Below, one piece after another: positions 7,091 to 14,167 of a DNA stretch of 38,548 nucleotides. Position numbers and translations under genes: made by a program. Positions within the stretch are counted from its first letter, which is position 1. Each line of letters starts with the position of its first letter. The notes under the pieces were generated by a model. It had not been told where the DNA came from. It did not search any database and saw nothing but the letters and a program-made list of their open reading frames with translations. The stretch comes from Polyangiaceae bacterium (lineage in GTDB: Bacteria > Myxococcota_A > Polyangia > Polyangiales > Polyangiaceae): NCBI GenBank assembly GCA_013361525.1, contig JABFXY010000220.1, forward strand, positions 1-38,548, in the 5' to 3' direction.

Positions 7091-8556
7091 AGGCGTGGCG
7101 GCACACGGCGCTCGTCGTCGCCGTCGCGCTCGTGGCGCGTCTCGCGATCGTCGCCTGGGCCTTCGACACCATCCGCCCGATCGCCGACGGCACGTACTAC
7201 GACATCCTCGGACGCCGCATCTCGGAAGGGCAGGGCTACACGTGGCTCTGGCCCGACGGCGTGGTGACTTACGCCGCTCACTACCCGGTCGGCTACCCCG
7301 CGCTCGTCGCGTTGGCGTACCTCGTCGCGGGCCCGACCCCCGGTTCCGCGATGGTGCTGAACGCGCTGATCGGCGCGATCGGAGCCGGTTTCATGCATCG
7401 CGCGGCGCTCCACGTGGCGTCGCCGAGGGCCGCCTCGATCGCGGCCGTTTTGGGCTTCGCGCTGCACCCTGCGCTGGTCCTCTACACGCCGGCGCTGATG
7501 ACGGAAGGCGTGACGGCCACCTTTCTCGCGGTTGCGTTGAGCGCGGCGCTCGCCGCGCGCACCCTCGATCGAAGGCGTCGCTTCGCGGCCTTGATCGGGC
7601 TCGGGGTCACGGTCGGCGCGGCGACGCTCGTCCGGCCTCAGCTGCTCGTCTTCGCGCCGCTCTTTGGCCTCGTCGCGGCCGCCCTCCCGCTGCGCGTTGA
7701 CGGGCGTCCACCGGCGCGCGTTTCGGCACGCGTCGCGAAGCTCGCCGTCACGGCCGCCGTGGCGCTCGCCTGCGCGCTCGTCGTCGTCGCGCCCTGGACC
7801 GCACGAAACTGCTCGAAAATGGGCCGCTGCGCGCTGGTCAGCCTGAACGGCGGGTGGAATCTGCTGATCGGTACGAACCCGAAGGCGCAGGGCACGTGGG
7901 CGCCGGTGGAGGTCCCCCCAGCGTGTCTCGAGGTCTTCGACGAGGCCGAGAAGGATCGCTGCCTCGGGCGCGAGGGCGCCCGCGCGATTCTCCACGAGCC
8001 GGGGATGTGGCTATCGCTCGCGCCGAAGAAGCTCTCTGCGACGTTCGATCACGTCGGCGCGGGACCGTGGTACCTCCACGACGCGAACCCTTCGGCGTTC
8101 TCGGAGCGCGCTCGGTGGTTCGGTGGTCTGCTCGAGGAGATCGCGCAGCGCGTGTTGTTCGCGCTCGCGATGGCGGCGGTCGCCGGGCCGCTCGTCCGTC
8201 GGTCGTCGACCCGCGTGCGCCGCTCAGCGCTGATCGGAGCCGCCCTCGTCGGGCTCGCGGCCCCAGGGTTCATCACCGTGCTCGCTTTTTCGCTCCTGGC
8301 GCTCGCCGCGGTCGTGTGGTCAGGGTCGCAGGGCGATCGCCGCGATGCCGTGCAGGCCGGCGGGGAGGCGAGCGCCGACCTGCCCGACGACAGGGCGCGC
8401 GCCGCGGGATTGGCGCTCGCGGGCATCGCGACGCTCTGCACTGCGCTCACGCACATCGCCTTCTTCGGCGCCGGTCGTTACGCGCTCGTCATCATCCCGG
8501 CGCTCGTCCTCGGTGCCGCGACCTTCAAGGCTTTTGACAGGCAACGCCAAAGCTAG
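7087..8556 (+). CDS. GT39/ArnT-like membrane glycosyltransferase
   Basis: The start GTG 7087 overlaps the maf stop by four bases. The 489-residue protein opens with a membrane helix followed by ADGTYYDILGRRI and YPVGYPAL, which matches the first periplasmic loop of GT-C enzymes (PMT/ArnT, GT39), with the catalytic acidic residue expected in that loop. About ten hydrophobic segments follow, and a more polar region around residues 255-340 (NGGWNLLIGTNP, CLGREGARAIL) is typical of the extracytoplasmic part. Such enzymes move a sugar from a polyprenyl-phosphate donor to lipid or protein. Donor and acceptor are unknown. Coupling to maf is positional and does not imply a shared pathway. Confidence 0.82.
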   Translation: MKAWRHTALVVAVALVARLAIVAWAFDTIRPIADGTYYDILGRRISEGQGYTWLWPDGVVTYAAHYPVGYPALVALAYLVAGPTPGSAMVLNALIGAIGAGFMHRAALHVASPRAASIAAVLGFALHPALVLYTPALMTEGVTATFLAVALSAALAARTLDRRRRFAALIGLGVTVGAATLVRPQLLVFAPLFGLVAAALPLRVDGRPPARVSARVAKLAVTAAVALACALVVVAPWTARNCSKMGRCALVSLNGGWNLLIGTNPKAQGTWAPVEVPPACLEVFDEAEKDRCLGREGARAILHEPGMWLSLAPKKLSATFDHVGAGPWYLHDANPSAFSERARWFGGLLEEIAQRVLFALAMAAVAGPLVRRSSTRVRRSALIGAALVGLAAPGFITVLAFSLLALAAVVWSGSQGDRRDAVQAGGEASADLPDDRARAAGLALAGIATLCTALTHIAFFGAGRYALVIIPALVLGAATFKAFDRQRQS

Positions 8557-8562
8557 AATGAT
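8534..8562 (+). promoter_or_regulatory. Weak sigma70-type promoter candidate inside the end of the GT gene
   Basis: TTGACA (8534-8539), a 17-bp spacer and AATGAT (8557-8562) lie just upstream of the small gene at 8572. Transcription would start near 8569, giving an almost leaderless message, which fits the absence of a ribosome binding site there. Confidence 0.35.
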
Positions 8563-8571
8563 GGGCGCCGT

Positions 8572-8835
8572 ATGCCGCTGATCGAGACGGAAGAGGCTGC
8601 CCGTCGGCTCGCGCGCGCGATCGCGAGCGACCTGTCGCTCTACAACGAAGAGAAGATCGTCAAAGGAATCCAGGAGGACGACCTTTTCTCGTCCCTCGCC
8701 GAGGAGATCGAAGAAGGCCGCGCGCTCTACAAGAGCCGCGTTTCGGCGGATCTCTACCACAAGAATTTTTACGACCGCGCCCTGGTCGACATCCTCGTGA
8801 AGTCGAAGGGCCACGTGAAATCCCGCGTCTGGTAG
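8572..8835 (+). CDS. Small conserved hypothetical protein
   Basis: This 87-residue acidic helical protein starts at ATG 8572 without a clear ribosome binding site and lies 15 nt after the glycosyltransferase stop. The centre contains EEGRALYKSRV followed by LYHKNFYDRALVDILV and a basic tail (KSKGHVKSRVW). The sequence is coherent, uses the same codons as its neighbours and resembles small uncharacterised proteins of delta-proteobacteria. It has no signal peptide or membrane helix, so it is probably cytosolic. Function unknown. Confidence 0.7.
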   Translation: MPLIETEEAARRLARAIASDLSLYNEEKIVKGIQEDDLFSSLAEEIEEGRALYKSRVSADLYHKNFYDRALVDILVKSKGHVKSRVW

Positions 8836-8903
8836 GCCCGTCCCGAGCGGCGGGCGCGGTCGGGCTCGAGCGGAGCGGTCGGGCCCAAGGCCGCGGTCTG
8901 TAG

Positions 8904-8932
8904 GCGCCGCCGTCGGCTACGACGGCAGGCGC
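8904..8932. terminator. Hairpin between convergent genes, overlapping the rluD stop
   Basis: GCGCC-GCCGTCG (8904-8915) pairs with CGACGGC-a-GGCGC (8920-8932) with one bulged A and a GCTA loop. The loop contains the TAG stop of the minus-strand pseudouridine synthase. It could end the plus-strand transcript, but because it is partly coding it may be incidental. Confidence 0.4.
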
Positions 8933-9915
8933 TTCAGCGCATCCGCGGCGCGTTCCATGTCCGCCGGCATCGGCGACTCGAAACGCATGCGCTCGCCCGT
9001 GCGCGGGTGCGTGAAGCCGAGCAGCCGCGCGTGCAGCGCTTGGCGCCCCAGCTCATCACCCACCGCTAGAATTGCTGGGTCTTTCGGCCTGCGCCCGTAG
9101 AGCGGGTCCCCGAGGATCGGCGTCTTCATCCGCTCGGTGAGGTGCACCCGGATTTGATGCGTCCGGCCCGTCTCGAGCCGGCACGCGACGAGCGCCGCGC
9201 CGGCCCACTGCGCGAGCACGTGCACGTGGGTGACGGCGCGCCGCGCCGCGACCGGAGCGCCGAGCGAGGTGAAGCGAAGCCTGTCGCGTGGATGCCGTCC
9301 GTGTGGTGCGCTGATCGTCGCGTCGTGGGGCTCACCGACGACGATGGCCACGTATTCGCGATCGATCGTGTGCGCCGAGAACTGCGTCTTCAGCGCTTCC
9401 CGTGCGTCGGCCGTCTTCGCGACGACGAGAAGACCGCTCGTTCCCTTGTCGAGCCGATGGACGATGCCCGGTCGTAAGAGGACGCTCGGATCCGAGCCCT
9501 CGCTCTCGTCCGCGTCTTCGGCGAAGGCAGCCTGCTCGAAGCCTTTTCGAGCCAGCAGGCCGTGCACCAGCGTGCCTTCCCAGTTGCCGCGCGCCGGGTG
9601 AACGACGAGGCCCGCCGGCTTGTCGATGACGAGCAGCGTCTCGTCCTCGAAGACGGCGTCGATGACGACGCTCGCGTCGGGCACGGCCACGCTCGGAGGA
9701 CCTGCCGCCGGGGTGACCTCGACAGATGCGCCGACCGCGAGCTTGTCGGCCGGCGCAGCTGCGCGCCCGTCGACGATCACCCGCCCTTCGGTCATCCACC
9801 GCTGGACGGTCGCCCGTGACGCCTGCATGCCCAGCTTCGCCAGGACGGCGACGACACCGCGATCCGCTCGGTCGCGCGGCGTTTCGCCGTCGACGACGAA
9901 GCGGATCGTCTTCAA
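8917..9915 (-). CDS. rluD: RluA/RluD family pseudouridine synthase
   Basis: The 332-residue protein has an N-terminal S4 RNA-binding domain (about 16-70: MQASRATVQRWMTEGRVIVDG) and a catalytic domain with VIDKPAGLVVHPARG, the active-site motif HRLDKGTSGLLVVAKT (catalytic Asp156) and RLETGRTHQIRVHL. It converts uridine to pseudouridine in RNA. The S4 plus RluA layout fits RluD, which modifies helix 69 of 23S rRNA, but RluC-type enzymes share it, so the symbol is tentative. A short acidic insert (AEDADESEGSD, about 132-142) precedes the catalytic motif. The gene starts 7 nt after the stop of the SMI1-like gene and is probably in its operon. Confidence 0.93.
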   Translation of the reverse strand: MKTIRFVVDGETPRDRADRGVVAVLAKLGMQASRATVQRWMTEGRVIVDGRAAAPADKLAVGASVEVTPAAGPPSVAVPDASVVIDAVFEDETLLVIDKPAGLVVHPARGNWEGTLVHGLLARKGFEQAAFAEDADESEGSDPSVLLRPGIVHRLDKGTSGLLVVAKTADAREALKTQFSAHTIDREYVAIVVGEPHDATISAPHGRHPRDRLRFTSLGAPVAARRAVTHVHVLAQWAGAALVACRLETGRTHQIRVHLTERMKTPILGDPLYGRRPKDPAILAVGDELGRQALHARLLGFTHPRTGERMRFESPMPADMERAADALKRLPS

Positions 9916-9921
9916 GGCCCG

Positions 9922-10527
9922 TCAGTAGTCGTCGCCGTCGTCGGCGTCGTCACCCGTCGCGAGCTCCGGGTTGAGCGCGATGTGGGACTCGAGATCCTCG
10001 AGGCGAGCCGACTCCGACAGGTCGATCAGCCCCGCCTGCTCGGCGAGGTACAGGTCGAAGGCCGTGTAACGCGGCCAGAAGCGCACGAGTGTGTCCTCGT
10101 GATCGATGCCGATGATCAGGAGCTCGCCGTCGCGGCGCGCCTCGCCGAGGTAAAGCGCGTTCCACGGGCGCCGTGTCTTGTTGGGCAGCCGCACGAGCTT
10201 CGTGCGTATGCGTGAGTCCGTCCAACCCAGGTCCGTTTTCGACTCCGCGAGCTTGCGGACGCTCGTGAGGCGCGGGCGGGGCGACTGCGGGTTCGTCCCG
10301 AAGCGGCCCTTGCCGTGGAACCCTTTGCCCAGGCTGGAGAAGGTGAAATCGAAGGCGAGGAATGCGCGTAACGTCGGCGGAAGCTCGACCATGAGCTTCG
10401 ACTCGAGGGCGTCGAGCGCAGTGCGTCCGGCGCCGGACGGCAGATCGCCGCCCCGCTTGGCGACGCGCGCCTTCAAGGTGGAAATGACGTGCTCTATGAG
10501 GGGTAAGCCGCGTTCGATGGTCGGCAT
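9922..10527 (-). CDS. SMI1/KNR4 (SUKH)-like protein
   Basis: ATG 10527 gives 201 residues; a TTG at 10569 would add 14 residues with no better ribosome binding site. After a helical start, ALESKLMVELPPTLRAFLAFDF matches the beginning of SMI1/KNR4 (SUKH) domains, in which LP followed by a helix ending in FL is typical. The middle has strands such as LLIIGIDHEDTLVRFWPRY and the C-terminus is very acidic (DDADDGDDY). SUKH proteins often act as immunity proteins or intracellular regulators, but no toxin gene is adjacent, so here it is probably a stand-alone member. The assignment is by pattern and moderate. Confidence 0.6.
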   Translation of the reverse strand: MPTIERGLPLIEHVISTLKARVAKRGGDLPSGAGRTALDALESKLMVELPPTLRAFLAFDFTFSSLGKGFHGKGRFGTNPQSPRPRLTSVRKLAESKTDLGWTDSRIRTKLVRLPNKTRRPWNALYLGEARRDGELLIIGIDHEDTLVRFWPRYTAFDLYLAEQAGLIDLSESARLEDLESHIALNPELATGDDADDGDDY

Positions 10528-10598
10528 GACGATCCGTCTACTTGCCGAAAGAAACTCGGTGTTTGACAAGGGGGGCTAGCATGGGCCCGCTCGTTTGT

Positions 10599-11654
10599 TC
10601 AAGCTCTTTCTTCCGCGGGCGCTTTCCGCGAGAGCAGTGTCGGGTACCGAAAACGCAGCGCGCCCAGCGCGATGAAGCCCACAAGGACCGCAAACCACAG
10701 GGTCGCGAGGCGGCTCAAAATCATCGTCGCGGTCGAGACGGAGCCCGGCACCCCGCCGATCGCGACCATCGACTCCTCGAGCACCTTCTCGGTCACGCCG
10801 AGGCCCCCGGGGACCGGGACGAGCGCGCCCGCGAGCGTCGCGGTCGCGTAGAAGAACGTCGCGCGGAACGGATCGAGGCTGCTGCCGAAGCCGCGCAGCA
10901 CGAGGAACACGCCGATCCCTTCGAGGGCCCACCCCGCGATCGAAAAGAGCGACGGCGCGACGAGGTGGCGCGGCGCGGTGAGCTGGCGCAGCTGCCCGAG
11001 CGCGCGGTCGACCTTCGGTAGGAAACGCTCCGCGACGCGGCCCGCACGGCCTGGAAGACGGCGCATCGGTGCGAGGAGAAGGGCCGAGAACCGGGGCACC
11101 GCGACGATCGCCAACAGAAGCCCCACGAAGGCCGCGCCGATCCCCCCCCAAAAGAGGCCGCCGGGGAACGACGCGCCGCCCACCGTGATCAGCACGATGA
11201 CGCCCACGAGATCCGTCACGCGCTCGGCGACGACGATCGGCGCAGTCCGCTCCACCTCGATGCCCTTGAGCTCGAAGAGCACGAGCGACTTGAACATCTC
11301 GCCCACCTTGCCGGGCGTCACCGTCAGGACGAAGCCCGACAGGAACACGAGGAAGCTCTCGGACACGCTCATCAGGCGCCGGCCTTCGCCGTCGCGCCGC
11401 AGGCCGAGCACGCCGAGGTAGTACTCCCACTTCAGGAACCGAAGCAGGTAGTTCGCGAACGACAGCCCGCAGGCGGCGGCGAACGTCCACCATGCGAAGG
11501 TCTTCAGCTCTGCGCTGATCTTGTCGGCGCCGCGAACGACCACGATCGCGCCGTACACGACGACACCCAGCAGCACGACGGCGACGAGCCGCGCACCCAG
11601 GTTGGACCCCGCGGCTTTCGCGGCCGCCGCGCGCTCCGTTTCGGAGGTCGTCAT
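10599..11654 (-). CDS. Flippase-like integral membrane protein (LPG synthase TM family)
   Basis: The 351-residue protein has about eight membrane helices and the hallmarks of the lysylphosphatidylglycerol synthase transmembrane family (UPF0104, the MprF N-terminal type): NYLLRFLKWEYYL in the first third, the FLSGFVLTVTPGKVGEMFKS loop, ERVTDLVGV, and the late GALVPVPGGLGVTE motif. Family members flip lipids or support glycan transfer across the inner membrane. There is no C-terminal aminoacyl-transferase domain, so it is not a full MprF. The start overlaps the stop of the 81-residue membrane protein by four bases (ATGA), so the two are coupled. Confidence 0.87.
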   Translation of the reverse strand: MTTSETERAAAAKAAGSNLGARLVAVVLLGVVVYGAIVVVRGADKISAELKTFAWWTFAAACGLSFANYLLRFLKWEYYLGVLGLRRDGEGRRLMSVSESFLVFLSGFVLTVTPGKVGEMFKSLVLFELKGIEVERTAPIVVAERVTDLVGVIVLITVGGASFPGGLFWGGIGAAFVGLLLAIVAVPRFSALLLAPMRRLPGRAGRVAERFLPKVDRALGQLRQLTAPRHLVAPSLFSIAGWALEGIGVFLVLRGFGSSLDPFRATFFYATATLAGALVPVPGGLGVTEKVLEESMVAIGGVPGSVSTATMILSRLATLWFAVLVGFIALGALRFRYPTLLSRKAPAEERA

Positions 11655-11896
11655 GCTCGGGTGCGTGGCGGCGGCGGGCGTGACGAGGCGGGCCCCGAGC
11701 GGCCTCGCGACGAGACCGGGCCGAAGTCGTCACCGCGCTTCGCGCGGAGCCGGCTGCGTACGATGAAGAAGACGATCAGCCCCGCGATCACGATCGATGC
11801 GGCGCCGAGCCCGAGGATGACCCACTTCGGAGCGGCGAACAGACCCTGGCCGATCTTGCTGTCGGGCCGGTCAAACGTGGGCTCGAGAAGGAGCAC
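11651..11896 (-). CDS. Small single-pass membrane protein
   Basis: The 81-residue product starts at GTG 11896 and has one membrane helix (WVILGLGAASIVIAGLIVFFIV, about 25-46), then a basic segment (RSRLRAKR) and a Ser/Pro/Arg-rich cytoplasmic tail, which suggests N-out, C-in topology. No ribosome binding site is evident. It overlaps the flippase-like gene by four bases, so a helper or anchor role for that protein is a reasonable guess. No family recognised. Confidence 0.6.
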   Translation of the reverse strand: MLLLEPTFDRPDSKIGQGLFAAPKWVILGLGAASIVIAGLIVFFIVRSRLRAKRGDDFGPVSSRGRSGPASSRPPPPRTRA

Positions 11897-12101
11897 GGGA
11901 GGGCGAGAGCGTTAGCGAAGCTCGCCGTGGGGGTAAAGCTGCGAGTGCGGACCCCGGTGCTCTTCGCGGCGTCGCTGCCGGCGCAAAAAAACGGCGCGCC
12001 GTGTGACGGACGTGCAACCTCGTGCTTCTGACCGTTCGTCAGCCGACTTTGATCCTTCAAGGGTCGTTCGGCGGGGGGCGAACCAGGTACATTCGCAGGC
12101 G

Positions 12102-14057
12102 ATGTCGACGTCGCAATGCACCCGTCCGCGTGCGCTCCGCCCCTCCGCGCGCGGCCTGCTCCTGGCCTTCCTCGTCGCCGCGTGCGGGCGCGCGGAGCTC
12201 GATCCGTACCCGGCCGCAAGCGGCGGTGGCGTCGACGGCGGCGGAGGAAACGTCTCGGCCGGCGGCGGCGGCAACGGCCCCTCCGGTGGCGGCGGCAACG
12301 GCGGTAGCGGCGCCATGGGCGGTGAAGGCGGCTCCGGCGGCTCGCAGCCGTGTGAGGTCGCGCAGCAGTGCGACGACTTCGACCCGTGCACGACGAACCT
12401 CTGCAACGGCGGAGAGTGTTCCTTTCCTCTGCGCGACGACGACCAAGACGGCTCGGTGAGCGTCGCGTGCGGCGGTCTCGACTGTAACGACTTCAACCCC
12501 GAGGTGTTCCCCGGACACCCCGAGGATTGCAACGACGGCTCCGACAACGATTGCAACGGCGTCGACGACTGCTTCGACCCCGCGTGCGCGTTCGTTCCCG
12601 ATTGCGGTTGTGACCCGAGCCCCGAGAGTTGCACCAACGGGCAAGACGACGACTGCGACGAGCTCGCCGACTGCTTCGACGCCGATTGCCAGGGCACGCC
12701 GGCGTGCGGTTGTCTCGCGTCCGAGAACGGCCTCTGCTTCAACGGCTTCGACGACGACTGCGACGACGCCTTCGACTGCGAGGACAGCGACTGCGCCTCG
12801 CAGCCCGCGTGCGAGTGCCAAAACAACTTCGAGTCTTGTTTCGGCGGCACCGACGACGATTGCGATCTCCTCATCGATTGCGCCGATCCCGATTGCGCCG
12901 GTGTCTTCCCCTGCGCGTGTGTCCCGCCGGGCCAGCCCGAAAACTGCAGCGACGGCCAGGACAACGATTGCGACACCTTGCCCGACTGCGCCGACGCCGA
13001 TTGCTTCGCTTCGCCGGCCTGCCAGATGTGCGAGCCCGAGGTCTGCGACGACGGGCAAGACAACGATTGCGATCTCAAGATCGATTGCGCCGACGAAGCT
13101 TGCCTGTTCTCGCCCGGCTGCGACCCTGTCCCCGAGATCTGCAACAACGGCCTCGACGACGACGGTGACAGCCTCGCCGACTGCCAAGACCCCGATTGCG
13201 CCAACACCCCGCTCTGCCAGGCGGAGCAGGCGAACTGCCTATCGCCGAAGCTCATCACCGGCTCGGGCACGCACACCGGCGACACCTTCGGGCACATCAA
13301 CGAGACGGAGGGCACCTGCGGCGGTCAGGCCGGTGAAGCGGTGTTCTACATCGTCCTCGACCAGCCCTCGTTCGTTCACCTCGACTCGATCGGGACGCAA
13401 TTCGACTCGGTGCTGTACGTGCGCACCGGCGCCTGCAACACCGGCCTCGAGATCGATTGCGACGACGACAGCGGCGGAAACCTCGCCGCGGACCTCACGT
13501 TCAACATCCTCTATCCGGGCACCTATTACATCTTCCTCGACGGCTACACCGTGGACGCGAGCGGTGGCCCGAACGAAGGGCCCTTCACGCTCAACGTCGA
13601 GATCATCGAAAACCCACCGGAGATCTGCGGCGACGGAATCGACAACGACGGCGACGTCTTCGTCGATTGCGCCGACAGCGACTGCACCTTCGTCGGCAAT
13701 TGCATCAACTGCAACGGCGGCCAGCCGCCTCAGCCCGAGTTCGCACCTGGTCGATGCACCGACGGGCAGGACAACGATTGCGACGGAAGCATCGATTGCG
13801 GCGACGACGATTGCAGCGCGAGCCCCATCTACATCACGGAATGCTGCAATGGCCTCGACGAGACGCAGAACGGCGTCATCGACGATTTCAATTGCCGTTG
13901 CGCGACGACGGCCGACTGCCAACTGGACCACATCTGCTACGACCACACGGTCCGGACATGCGGGCCCCCGTGCACGAACTTCTTCGGCGACGTCTGTCCG
14001 AACATCCAGCCGGGCTCGTTCTGCAACCCCGGCACGGGGCAGTGCGAGTTCCCTTGA
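12102..14057 (+). CDS. Large Cys-rich lipoprotein with MopE-like repeats
   Basis: From ATG 12102 the product is 651 residues with a lipoprotein signal (lipobox VAAC, Cys28) and then a long Gly/Ser linker typical of myxobacterial surface lipoproteins. Seven repeats of about 35 residues follow with the core ExCxDGxDNDCDxxxDCxDxDC, like the MopE/PF11617 putative metal-binding motif. A beta-sandwich-like insert comes next (about residues 376-500: GDTFGHINETEGTCGG, VLYVRTGAC, YPGTYYIFLDG), resembling bacterial PPC-type secreted domains. Two more clear repeats and a degenerate one finish the protein. The Asp-rich loops should bind calcium and the many Cys form disulfides, giving a rod-like exported protein. 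The start is chosen for the lipoprotein signal; upstream in-frame codons are unlikely to be used. Confidence 0.85.
   Translation: MSTSQCTRPRALRPSARGLLLAFLVAACGRAELDPYPAASGGGVDGGGGNVSAGGGGNGPSGGGGNGGSGAMGGEGGSGGSQPCEVAQQCDDFDPCTTNLCNGGECSFPLRDDDQDGSVSVACGGLDCNDFNPEVFPGHPEDCNDGSDNDCNGVDDCFDPACAFVPDCGCDPSPESCTNGQDDDCDELADCFDADCQGTPACGCLASENGLCFNGFDDDCDDAFDCEDSDCASQPACECQNNFESCFGGTDDDCDLLIDCADPDCAGVFPCACVPPGQPENCSDGQDNDCDTLPDCADADCFASPACQMCEPEVCDDGQDNDCDLKIDCADEACLFSPGCDPVPEICNNGLDDDGDSLADCQDPDCANTPLCQAEQANCLSPKLITGSGTHTGDTFGHINETEGTCGGQAGEAVFYIVLDQPSFVHLDSIGTQFDSVLYVRTGACNTGLEIDCDDDSGGNLAADLTFNILYPGTYYIFLDGYTVDASGGPNEGPFTLNVEIIENPPEICGDGIDNDGDVFVDCADSDCTFVGNCINCNGGQPPQPEFAPGRCTDGQDNDCDGSIDCGDDDCSASPIYITECCNGLDETQNGVIDDFNCRCATTADCQLDHICYDHTVRTCGPPCTNFFGDVCPNIQPGSFCNPGTGQCEFP
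12521..13220 (+). repeat. Seven tandem Cys/Asp-rich coding repeats
   Basis: In-frame repeats of about 100 bp encode the metal-binding-type units; two further units and a degenerate third occur at about 13617-13880. The seventh unit loses a Cys (DDDGDS instead of DDDCD), as does the eighth. Confidence 0.8.
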
Positions 14058-14071
14058 GCCGTGAACGAGCG

Positions 14072-14167
14072 AACCGCGAAGGCGCAAAGAGAGGAAGAAG
14101 AACGCGAAGAGGTAGTTTTGTTCCTTCCTCTTCGCGCCCTTTCTCTGCACTTCGCGTCATTGCGGTT
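14072..14167. repeat. Large imperfect palindrome, possibly a dispersed element
   Basis: Arms 14072-14112 and 14127-14167 (41 nt each) are complementary at 30 of 41 positions without gaps, with a perfect inner 10-bp stem (CGCGAAGAGG/CCTCTTCGCG), a perfect outer AACCGC/GCGGTT and a 14-nt T-rich loop. It fills the gap between two convergent genes and covers the last codons and stop of the deacetylase-like gene. The GCGAAGGCGC-type sequence is unlike the surrounding codon pattern. It may act as a bidirectional terminator. Confidence 0.7.

Noticed and set aside
10563..10582. TTGACA followed by a TAGCAT on the plus strand
   Set aside because: Only eight bases separate the hexamers and no plus-strand gene follows.
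11985..12001. A7 run next to CGGCGCGCCG, a terminator-like element in minus orientation upstream of the 81-residue gene
   Set aside because: The palindrome can only form three pairs around a four-base loop, too weak for a terminator; no attenuation feature supports it.
12521..13880. Regular repeats considered as a CRISPR or satellite array
   Set aside because: They are in-frame Cys/Asp protein repeats with no constant repeat/spacer pattern.
12610..14064. 484-codon frame overlapping the Cys-rich lipoprotein
   Set aside because: Ser/Thr/Ala/Arg-rich shadow in a shifted frame; the real frame shows a lipobox and regular repeats.
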